Below, in pieces: positions 1 to 5,402 of a stretch of DNA of 5,867 nucleotides. Position 1 is the stretch's first letter, and each line of letters begins with the position of its first letter. The notes below the pieces were generated by a model. It ran no database searches and was not told where the DNA came from. It was given only the letters and a program-made list of their open reading frames with translations. Made by a program: the position numbers and the translations under genes. The DNA comes from Silvanigrellales bacterium. Its GTDB lineage: Bacteria > Bdellovibrionota_B > Oligoflexia > Silvanigrellales > Silvanigrellaceae. The stretch is taken from positions 1 to 5,867 of the forward strand of contig JANQPW010000756.1 of assembly GCA_028285285.1 (NCBI GenBank), read 5' to 3'.

Positions 1-538
1 TTGCGTCGCCATGGCAAACCGCCACATTGCTCAGACCGTAGCGCGCAAGTTGAGCGCAGAGCGCTGTGATGCGGCCCAGAGAAATCTCGCTGGCGAAAAC
101 AAACCCCGTGGCGCCAACGGCCGCGGAAAGAGCAGTGGTTTTGGCTCCAGGGGCGGCACACATGTCGAGCACCAGCTCTCCCGGTTTTGCACCAAGCGCA
201 GCCGCAGCAGTCCAGGCGGCCTCTTCTTGCACACAGATCTGCCCTGAAAAATAAGGAAGCGATCGAGCTGGGCTCAGGTGGTCTGGCCCGGTGAACCCAA
301 GGGAATTCCAACCCGATGGGGTCAAGGTCTGTCCACAGGAATCGAACCAGCTGGCAACTCGCTCAGGGTTACTGCGGTTTGGTAGCACCCAAAAAGCACT
401 TGGCAGTGGTGTTTGAAGCGACTCCATGAAAACTTTGAAGTCTGGAATGAAGTCCGCATACGGGCCAAAATGATCGTTCAGATCGGGGCGAGACCCTTCA
501 AAAGAAGAAGGCGGTTCGATCACGAGTTTTGGAGCCAT
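1..538 (-). CDS. NOL1/NOP2/Sun-type rRNA cytosine-C5 methyltransferase, N-terminal part (cut by window edge)
   Basis: Likely transfers a methyl group from S-adenosylmethionine to C5 of a cytosine in rRNA (RsmB/RsmF/NSUN family), acting in the cytoplasm. I translated 179 codons from ATG 538. Residues about 25-95 resemble the N-terminal RNA-binding domain of the family (FIPDF near 30-34, PLPSAFWV near 44-51). YFSGQICVQEEAA (96-108) leads into SAM motif I, VLDMCAAPGAKTTAL (123-137), followed by the acidic residue E151. The catalytic TC/PC cysteines lie beyond the window, so activity cannot be judged. ATG 538 lies inside the end of the upstream gene, and an AGGA directly abuts it, which is too close for a normal ribosome site. 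TTG 562, preceded by AAGGAAGG at 572-579, is a credible alternative adding eight residues. The family is clear; the exact target base and RsmB-versus-RsmF type are not. Confidence 0.9.
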   Translation of the reverse strand, partial: MAPKLVIEPPSSFEGSRPDLNDHFGPYADFIPDFKVFMESLQTPLPSAFWVLPNRSNPERVASWFDSCGQTLTPSGWNSLGFTGPDHLSPARSLPYFSGQICVQEEAAWTAAAALGAKPGELVLDMCAAPGAKTTALSAAVGATGFVFASEISLGRITALCAQLARYGLSNVAVCHGDA

Positions 539-1803
539 TCCTGGAAGGGGCCACGCACACAAAGAGTGAGGCCTTCCTTTTGCAGATTGAAGAACAGCTC
601 ATTCCCCGAAGGTGAGAAGCAAACTCCAGCTATTTCATTTCCACGTCTGCGGTTGCGTCCGAATGCCTGAAGTGTGCCATCGGCTTTGAGCACGCGAATG
701 TAACAGTCGCCTTTGTTGTCTTCTGAAACGAAGAGCGATGATTGTGGCCCCACGCAAATGTTGTCTGGAAAGTTGAGCCCGTCACGCTGTGGAGCTTCCG
801 CAACAACTTCCAAAGTTTCTTCCCCGGTGAGAGAGCTCTGCAGTGAGAAAATCTGGCCCTTCCCATGACGACCACCTGAAGTGGCTGAAAACAGCACAGT
901 GTCGCCATCGAGCCAAAGGCCTTCACCCCGTTGCACAAGAGAGGCCCCTTTGATGCGTCCACGGATGCGCAGATCGTCGAGGGGTGCTTCAACTCTGTCC
1001 ATATCAACCCAACTCACACGCGCCCGTTGGCCTGGAATCAGGTTATTGAGGCTTCTTCCCTCAAAACCCTCAACCACCATGGCTTGAAGCTGACCTCTTT
1101 CAAGTTGGCCAATCGTTTCCGGAACAAATCGATAAAACAAACCATCACCACGATCTTCCGTGAGGAAGCAGATCCCGGTTCCTTCTTGAACTGCAGCAGC
1201 CTCGTGATTCATGCGACCCAGTGCCCGGAGGGCATGGGGTGTGGTGAGCCCGCTGTCAAAGGCCGGACAATGAAACACGAAGCCATGCCCAGGAGCAACG
1301 GACTCTTCACAGCTGAGCCAGCCTCCTGGAGCCAATCCACCCGCACAGTTGCGGGCCGTGCCCAACAAAACCATTTCACTGCGCAAAACACTCAGGTTGT
1401 TGCGATCCAGCACAAGTCGAGACACTCCTCCCTCACCATTGGTGTCGAAAAAGGCGGAGTCTTCGGGGCGCTGTTGCCCATCTTGAAAGGGTCCTTTGCG
1501 GCTGTCGCCCAAGCTGACCTCATGATTTCTCATGAGAACGAGCTGGTTTCCCTGCTCAAAGCACGCCATGCCATCGGGCCGTCCGGGCGTTGTGAGCCCG
1601 TCATGCATGAGGTCACCCTCACTTTGCAGCACGGTGTATGTGAAGCCCGCTGCGAGATCGAAGAGACCATTGGGATCGCACTCAAGGCCGTCGAGTCGGC
1701 ACTTGGCCTCAGCCTTTGTGTCGGCAAGGTATTTGGTGACTTGCATGGCAATGACACCGCTGCCGACGGCTCCAACACCCATGATCAGTTTTCTGCGGTC
1801 CAT
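520..1803 (-). CDS. Tat-exported PhoX-like protein (DUF839 family, putative alkaline phosphatase)
   Basis: Members of the PhoX/DUF839 family are exported phosphomonoesterases with a calcium-iron cofactor; phosphatase activity here is inferred from family only. Start ATG 1803 (427 aa) is chosen over ATG 1860 because GAGGAG lies six bases upstream and because the protein then opens with MDRRKLIMG, a twin-arginine motif, followed by a hydrophobic stretch (9-22). Family motifs in order: PDGMACF (76-82), RNHE (92-95), NCAGG (152-156), SCEE (164-167), GRMNHE (196-201), TEDRGDG (215-221), PDN (346-348), SEDN (360-363) and a C-terminal FSPSGNELFFNLQ (396-408). The cysteine in NCAGG fits the iron-ligand cysteine described for Pseudomonas PhoX. 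The protein is markedly shorter than characterised PhoX enzymes (around 600 aa or more) and holds 11 cysteines. It follows the amidase gene and overlaps the methyltransferase start by 19 bases. Confidence 0.88.
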   Translation of the reverse strand: MDRRKLIMGVGAVGSGVIAMQVTKYLADTKAEAKCRLDGLECDPNGLFDLAAGFTYTVLQSEGDLMHDGLTTPGRPDGMACFEQGNQLVLMRNHEVSLGDSRKGPFQDGQQRPEDSAFFDTNGEGGVSRLVLDRNNLSVLRSEMVLLGTARNCAGGLAPGGWLSCEESVAPGHGFVFHCPAFDSGLTTPHALRALGRMNHEAAAVQEGTGICFLTEDRGDGLFYRFVPETIGQLERGQLQAMVVEGFEGRSLNNLIPGQRARVSWVDMDRVEAPLDDLRIRGRIKGASLVQRGEGLWLDGDTVLFSATSGGRHGKGQIFSLQSSLTGEETLEVVAEAPQRDGLNFPDNICVGPQSSLFVSEDNKGDCYIRVLKADGTLQAFGRNRRRGNEIAGVCFSPSGNELFFNLQKEGLTLCVRGPFQEWLQNS

Positions 1804-1926
1804 TGTGGTCTCCTCGCAAACTCTCAATGACAGAAAAGGAAAACTCGGCCTTTCTATCATGACACATATTGGAGGGGAAGGCGGGGCTTGTCACTGTTTT
1901 TGAGACGAAAACGTGTTTGTTTGAGA
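1804..1926 (-). other. Intergenic leader between amidase and PhoX-like genes
   Basis: These 123 bases hold the ribosome binding site of the PhoX-like gene. The gap is long enough for a separate promoter. I see no -35/-10 pair close to consensus and no GC-rich hairpin followed by T residues, so it stays open whether the amidase and PhoX-like genes share a transcript. Confidence 0.5.
1810..1815 (-). promoter_or_regulatory. Ribosome binding site of the PhoX-like gene
   Basis: GAGGAG on the minus strand sits six bases before ATG 1803. It decides the start: ATG 1860 has no comparable site and would bury the twin-arginine signal behind 19 extra residues. Confidence 0.8.
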
Positions 1927-2793
1927 TCAATGATCTCGGTAAAGACCCATTTCATCACCTTCATATTCCCAGGGTTCGAAGGGAATTTGGCCAGCAGCAA
2001 ACTGAGCCATTTTTGTTTTGGAAGAACTCCAAAAATCTTCGACGCCGTCGGCAATGGCCTGTGCAGCCTTTTCCACCATCTGGTCGGCCTTTGAGGCGTT
2101 GAGTCCCGCTGCAGTGATGAAGAAGGCTTCGGTGAGCACCGCTGCGGCAACAGAGCTGGGTGCACTCCGCAGCACACCCAGAGGCTGGGGTTTGGCGCCT
2201 CGGTCTTTTTCCCCTGGAGAACTGCCCCAAAGTGCCGGCACAAATCGCTTCTGGATGCTTTGGGCAAGCTTTTGATCAGCTGCGCTGTGTTCGGGGTGGT
2301 TGACCAAGGTTTCAGTGCCTTGCACAGATGCCTTTCCAAAGGCGTTGTGATGAACGGAAATGAAGATGTCGTTCCCCGCAGAGTTCTGACCTCTTTCTAC
2401 TAGTGAAACGCTTTCGTGGTAGTAGAAAACAGTGACCTGTGCTCCCTTTTTCCGGAGGGCTCGAGCTGCCAGCTGCACTTCCTTTGTGTTCAATTTGTGC
2501 TCGGAAAGGTTGTTGCCAAAGGCTCCTAGGTCATCACCCGTTGCAGAATGGCCCACATCAAAGGCAATTTTGAGGCCTTTGAGTTCACTGCTCGTGGCGG
2601 TCACATTGGTGTCTGTGTCTGCGGTATCGGTGTCTTTTGTGGGAGCTTCTCGAACGGTGTCGGTGTCTTTTTGCTCCGGAGCCGACGCGGGCCCTTCTGG
2701 GTCAGGGGTGAGGAAAGGATCGGTCGAGAAAGTCTTTCGGCAGGCACCATAGAGTGCTAGGATCCCTCCCGCGACTATGGCCCTTCTCTTCAT
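1927..2793 (-). CDS. N-acetylmuramoyl-L-alanine amidase (Amidase_3), probable lipoprotein
   Basis: Zinc amidase that cuts the bond between N-acetylmuramic acid and L-alanine in peptidoglycan, placed in the periplasm. ATG 2793 (288 aa) is preferred because GGGAG lies seven bases upstream and the protein then begins MKRRAIVAGGILALYGAC, a lipoprotein-like signal with Cys18. The lipobox YGAC is imperfect, so lipidation is likely but not certain. A low-complexity, Asp/Thr-rich linker (about 25-70) follows. The Amidase_3 domain (about 73-255) shows all expected residues: H82 in DVGHS, E98 in LSEHK and H148 in ISVHHN as zinc ligands, and E222 in LTEAFF as catalytic glutamate, with DRG and LGVLR (about 197-209) between them. 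A tail of about 30 residues rich in aromatic and acidic residues follows the domain. No SH3, LysM or AMIN wall-targeting domain is seen. Confidence 0.92.
   Translation of the reverse strand: MKRRAIVAGGILALYGACRKTFSTDPFLTPDPEGPASAPEQKDTDTVREAPTKDTDTADTDTNVTATSSELKGLKIAFDVGHSATGDDLGAFGNNLSEHKLNTKEVQLAARALRKKGAQVTVFYYHESVSLVERGQNSAGNDIFISVHHNAFGKASVQGTETLVNHPEHSAADQKLAQSIQKRFVPALWGSSPGEKDRGAKPQPLGVLRSAPSSVAAAVLTEAFFITAAGLNASKADQMVEKAAQAIADGVEDFWSSSKTKMAQFAAGQIPFEPWEYEGDEMGLYRDH
2627..2671 (-). repeat. Direct repeat in the amidase linker
   Basis: The 12-base word TCGGTGTCTTTT (plus strand) occurs at 2627-2638 and again at 2660-2671, exactly 33 bases apart, so the reading frame is kept. It encodes the repeated KDTDT of the linker (residues 42-46 and 53-57), with further DTDT echoes at 57-62. 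It looks like an in-frame duplication in a flexible tether. Confidence 0.75.
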
Positions 2794-2902
2794 GAATTTG
2801 CTCCCGGTTAACACCCTGCCCAAAACGGGGCTTGCAAGTTCCGATCCATGTTGGTGAGTGAGTGGGGGCCGCTTGTGTTCCCGATCATTTGCGGAGGTTG
2901 GC
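2794..2902. promoter_or_regulatory. Divergent intergenic region, expected to hold promoters for both directions
   Basis: The amidase gene reads left and the Mpo1-like gene reads right from this 109-base gap, so both promoters should lie in it or overlap the gene starts. It contains both ribosome binding sites (minus-strand GGGAG at 2801-2805, plus-strand GGAGG at 2893-2897) and an 8-base palindrome CTTGCAAG at 2831-2838. I could not identify a -35/-10 pair near consensus. The regulatory role is inferred from gene orientation. Confidence 0.5.
2893..2897 (+). promoter_or_regulatory. Ribosome binding site of the Mpo1-like gene
   Basis: GGAGG ends five bases before GTG 2903. It supports that start over the upstream in-frame GTG 2858, whose extra 15 residues do not resemble the family. 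Confidence 0.75.
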
Positions 2903-3412
2903 GTGAGTCGGTTGCTTTATTGGCTTGATAACTATTCAGAAACACATAGAAATCCACGCAACAAGTTGATTCACTACGTCTGCGTGCCTGTCATTTTTAT
3001 AAATGTGTTCGCTTTGCTCAATCTGTTGCCATTGTCGGAGGGTTGGACATTTTTCCAGCCCACCGCTGCCTGGATCTTGCTGGTGATTGGTCTCGCTTTT
3101 TATTTTCGAGTTTCCTTCATCTACGGCGTGCTGATGGGCCTGATTTCCATAGCGATCCTTAGCCTTTGCAACATTGTCCAAAGGGGCAATGAAGGTCTGT
3201 TTTTCACCGTGAACGCTGTGAGTTTTGTGCTGGCGTGGATCGGACAATTTGTCGGCCATAAGATTGAAGGAGCCAAACCTGCGTTCTTTCAGGATCTTGT
3301 CTTTTTGCTGGTGGGCCCGTTGTGGATTTTGGACAAAGTGATGGGGCTTTCAAAAAACGATCGGGAGCGAAACCCGTCAGAGGAGGAATCGCGAACGGGA
3401 CTTCGGCCGTGA
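2903..3412 (+). CDS. DUF962/Mpo1-like membrane protein (putative 2-hydroxy fatty acid dioxygenase)
   Basis: Related to yeast Mpo1 (YGL010W), an iron-dependent dioxygenase of 2-hydroxy fatty acids in alpha-oxidation; the same role here is inferred. With GTG 2903 the protein has 169 aa and opens MSRLLYWLDNYSETH, the usual family start. Conserved histidine motifs are present: H15 and H24 in HRNPRNKLIH (15-24) and H119 in GHKIEGAKPAFF (118-129). About five hydrophobic segments (near 24-42, 55-73, 74-92, 102-118, 130-148) indicate an inner-membrane protein, with a charged hydrophilic tail from about 150. It is first in a three-gene run; its TGA overlaps the next start as GTGA. Confidence 0.87.
   Translation: MSRLLYWLDNYSETHRNPRNKLIHYVCVPVIFINVFALLNLLPLSEGWTFFQPTAAWILLVIGLAFYFRVSFIYGVLMGLISIAILSLCNIVQRGNEGLFFTVNAVSFVLAWIGQFVGHKIEGAKPAFFQDLVFLLVGPLWILDKVMGLSKNDRERNPSEEESRTGLRP
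3381..3386 (+). promoter_or_regulatory. AGGAGG upstream of the DUF2817 gene, unusually distant
   Basis: A strong AGGAGG lies inside the end of the Mpo1-like gene, but 22 bases separate it from GTG 3409. No standard start codon in the right frame occurs at normal distance. It may be chance, or may help ribosomes re-initiate at the overlapping GTGA. Confidence 0.35.
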
Positions 3413-4548
3413 AGCAGGCGTTTTTCAACGATTTCGAATCTGCTTCAACGGGGTTCAAGCAGGCTTTTGTGGAGTGTGGACGCCGCAGATCGGCTGAGTT
3501 TGAAGCCAACTGTGAGCAGGTCTTCGACCTCTCCGCTTCCGATGGAATGCTTTTTAGCTGGGTCGGAACCCTCAAGCGAACTGCAAAGGTGGCTGGAGGC
3601 CGGGCTCTTGCCGTTCTTTCATCGGGGGTTCATGGCATTGAGGGTTTTGCTGGCAGTGCCATCCAATCTTGTCTTCTGAACCAAGACACATGGTTCGGAG
3701 GTTTGTCACGAACAGACTTTTGTTTCATCCACGGCGTCAATCCTTGGGGAATGCTTCACCGCGAACGAACCGACTCTGATAATGTGGACTTGAACCGAAA
3801 CAGCCACTCCGATGTGAACCTCTTCCAACAGAAAAATCCTTGGCTTTTTCCCTTTCTTCCTCTGTTGTCACCAAATGCGCCTGTGCGCCAATCGCAATTG
3901 GAAAGCGAGCTTCTGTGGTTTGGGCGGCTCTTGGCGAAGATCTTAAAAAATGGTGTCCGGCGCTCCACACTGGCTGCAACGGGGGGCCATTATCAATACC
4001 CTGACACGCTGTTTTACGGTGGCGCTTCTCGTTCGCAGCATTTGGATCGATTGCTGGAGGCGCTTCGGGGTCTGATTGCTCAATATGATGTCGTGACTCT
4101 CATTGACTTCCACACGGGCTTGGGAAAGAAGTCCGAGGTGACTCTCCTTCTTCCAGAAATTTCTCCGGCTGATCGAGCCTCATGGGAGTTGTTGGTGGGA
4201 GACTTCCACCACAGCTTTGAGGTGCGGCGTGAGCCTGTTGTGCCGGGTGTTTTTTCAGAGTGGTTGGCTAAAGAGCTCAAACCCAAGAAGCAAGGGTTTG
4301 GATTTGTTTATGAGGTTGGAACTTTGGGCAAGGGCGGTTTGCGCGACAACCTCCGCTCGCTGCGGCGAATGGTGCGGCTCAACCAGGGGCGTCATTGGGG
4401 CTGGGAAAGTCTTGCCACAGAGCAGAGAGATCGTGAGCTGTTTCAAGAGCTTTTTTTTCCGTCTTGCCTGATGTGGCGCGAACAGCTTTTGAGGAGGGCT
4501 CAGTTCTGTGTTCCTCAGCTCTTGAGTGCTGCGGAGCAACAGTGTTGA
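3409..4548 (+). CDS. DUF2817 family M14-like zinc carboxypeptidase
   Basis: Predicted metallopeptidase of the M14 (carboxypeptidase A-like) clan; its natural substrate is unknown. Start GTG 3409 (379 aa) overlaps the upstream stop as GTGA and suits the family length. Visible residues: H75 and E78 in SSGVHGIEGFAGSAIQ (71-86) as the first two zinc ligands, the NP/DLNRN segment (111-131) with N129-R130 for substrate carboxylate binding, H235 in DFHTGLG (233-239) as third zinc ligand and E302 in YEVGT (301-305) as catalytic glutamate. The active site therefore looks complete. No signal peptide or membrane segment is seen, so it is probably cytoplasmic. It sits between the Mpo1-like and MOSC genes and is probably translated in coupling with the former. 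A run of eight T at 4451-4458 encodes part of LFF near the C terminus. Confidence 0.88.
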   Translation: MKQAFFNDFESASTGFKQAFVECGRRRSAEFEANCEQVFDLSASDGMLFSWVGTLKRTAKVAGGRALAVLSSGVHGIEGFAGSAIQSCLLNQDTWFGGLSRTDFCFIHGVNPWGMLHRERTDSDNVDLNRNSHSDVNLFQQKNPWLFPFLPLLSPNAPVRQSQLESELLWFGRLLAKILKNGVRRSTLAATGGHYQYPDTLFYGGASRSQHLDRLLEALRGLIAQYDVVTLIDFHTGLGKKSEVTLLLPEISPADRASWELLVGDFHHSFEVRREPVVPGVFSEWLAKELKPKKQGFGFVYEVGTLGKGGLRDNLRSLRRMVRLNQGRHWGWESLATEQRDRELFQELFFPSCLMWREQLLRRAQFCVPQLLSAAEQQC

Positions 4549-4595
4549 TGAGAGAAACACTCCTGTCGGTTCAGCAGTTAGAGGAGGTTTTGTGA
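4548..4595 (+). other. 15-codon mini-ORF bridging two genes (possible coupling peptide)
   Basis: ATG 4548 shares one base with the stop of the DUF2817 gene (TGATG). It reads MRETLLSVQQLEEVL and stops at TGA 4593-4595, which overlaps the GTG start of the MOSC gene as GTGA. A ribosome could thus pass through both junctions. It has no good ribosome site of its own (GGAG at 4533-4536, about 11 bases away). It is too short for codon statistics and may be coincidence. Confidence 0.3.
4582..4587 (+). promoter_or_regulatory. Ribosome binding site of the MOSC gene
   Basis: AGGAGG ends four bases before GTG 4592 and decides that start. The upstream in-frame GTG 4526 would overlap the DUF2817 gene and add 22 residues unlike the family. 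Confidence 0.78.
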
Positions 4596-5389
4596 AGATT
4601 GAGGAACTTTGGGTATACCCCATCAAATCTTGTCGGGGCTTTTCTGTGGAAAGCGCAAAGCTTGACCCATGGGGTTTGGAAAATGATCGTCGCTGGATGA
4701 TTGTTGATGAGCAGGGGGTCTTCATCACTCAAAGAAAAGTGCCCACCCTCTCTTTGTTGGAACCCCAAATCAAAGATGATGCCTTACAGCTCAGTTTTCC
4801 GGGCTTGGAGCCCATTGTCATTCCTCTGTCTGTGTCTGAAAGAGAGCTGGAGGCGCGTGTTTGGAAAGACACAGTGCCCTGCGTGAGTCTTTCTTCTGAG
4901 GTGAACAAGTGGCTGAGCCAAGCAATTGGGATGAGCTGTCAATTGGTCCAAATGCGCACGCCAGCGGCTCGTCTGCGTGAGAAAGAGATCCATCCCCGAC
5001 CCTTTCCTGTTTCTTTTGCTGACAGTGGACCGGTGCTCCTCACCAACCGAAAAAGCCTACGCGATCTTGAAAACACCTTTGAACGGGAAATTCAGATGAT
5101 GCGTTTTCGACCCAATCTGGTCGTGGAATCTTTGTCGCCGTTCGAAGAGGAAGGCTGGAAAACTCTCCAAACAAAAAGTGTTTTTTTTGAGACCCTCTAC
5201 CCTTGCGAGCGGTGCCAAATGATCACTGTTGATCAGCTCAATGCGCGCAAAGACTCCAGTGTCTTTAAAAATCTAGCTGCCTACCGCAAAGAGAACCTTG
5301 AAGACAAAAGAATCGTTTTTGGAATGAGGATGATCCCACAGGGGGAGGGACAACTCGCAGTGGGTGACCTTCTCGAAGCGATCTCTTAA
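4592..5389 (+). CDS. MOSC domain protein with N-terminal beta-barrel (YcbX/mARC-like)
   Basis: MOSC proteins of this type bind a molybdenum cofactor; YcbX and mARC reduce N-hydroxylated compounds such as N-hydroxylated base analogues. With GTG 4592 the protein has 265 aa. The N-terminal barrel domain shows VYPIKSCRG (8-16) and GLENDRRWM (28-36). The MOSC domain shows DSGPVLL (144-150), RFRPNLVV (171-178), PFEEEGW (183-189) and PCERCQMITVD (204-214), whose C208 matches the cysteine that ligates molybdenum in mARC. It ends after the MOSC domain, without the C-terminal 2Fe-2S ferredoxin domain of E. coli YcbX, so a separate electron donor is expected. It is last in the plus-strand run. A T8 run at 5181-5188 lies in its coding sequence. 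The substrate is unknown. Confidence 0.9.
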   Translation: MKIEELWVYPIKSCRGFSVESAKLDPWGLENDRRWMIVDEQGVFITQRKVPTLSLLEPQIKDDALQLSFPGLEPIVIPLSVSERELEARVWKDTVPCVSLSSEVNKWLSQAIGMSCQLVQMRTPAARLREKEIHPRPFPVSFADSGPVLLTNRKSLRDLENTFEREIQMMRFRPNLVVESLSPFEEEGWKTLQTKSVFFETLYPCERCQMITVDQLNARKDSSVFKNLAAYRKENLEDKRIVFGMRMIPQGEGQLAVGDLLEAIS

Positions 5390-5402
5390 ATGGTATCGGC
5401 AG

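Noticed and set aside
931..1830. Long open frame (299 codons) on the plus strand opposite the PhoX-like gene
   Set aside because: It is antisense to a gene with clear family motifs throughout, shows no recognisable domain and has no good ribosome site; a frame shadow.
1827..1865. Possible Pho box upstream of the PhoX-like gene (minus-strand CTGTCAT at 1827-1833 and GTGTCAT at 1859-1865)
   Set aside because: Pho boxes need half-sites 11 bases apart; these are 32 apart with no half-site between. The nearer one lies too close to the start codon to be part of a promoter -35 region.
1857..2339. 160-codon minus-strand frame overlapping the amidase gene
   Set aside because: It overlaps the catalytic half of the amidase in another frame, with basic, Pro/Ser-rich composition and no motif.
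2803..2837. Promoter for the amidase using TTGCAA as -35
   Set aside because: The partner at 17-18 bases matches the -10 consensus poorly and would put the transcript start on top of the ribosome binding site.
2858..2902. Earlier GTG start for the Mpo1-like gene at 2858
   Set aside because: The added 15 residues do not resemble the family N terminus, and the strong GGAGG sits correctly for GTG 2903.
4255..4728. 157-codon minus-strand frame across the DUF2817-MOSC junction
   Set aside because: Antisense to two well-supported genes, with no motif and no ribosome site; treated as a shadow.
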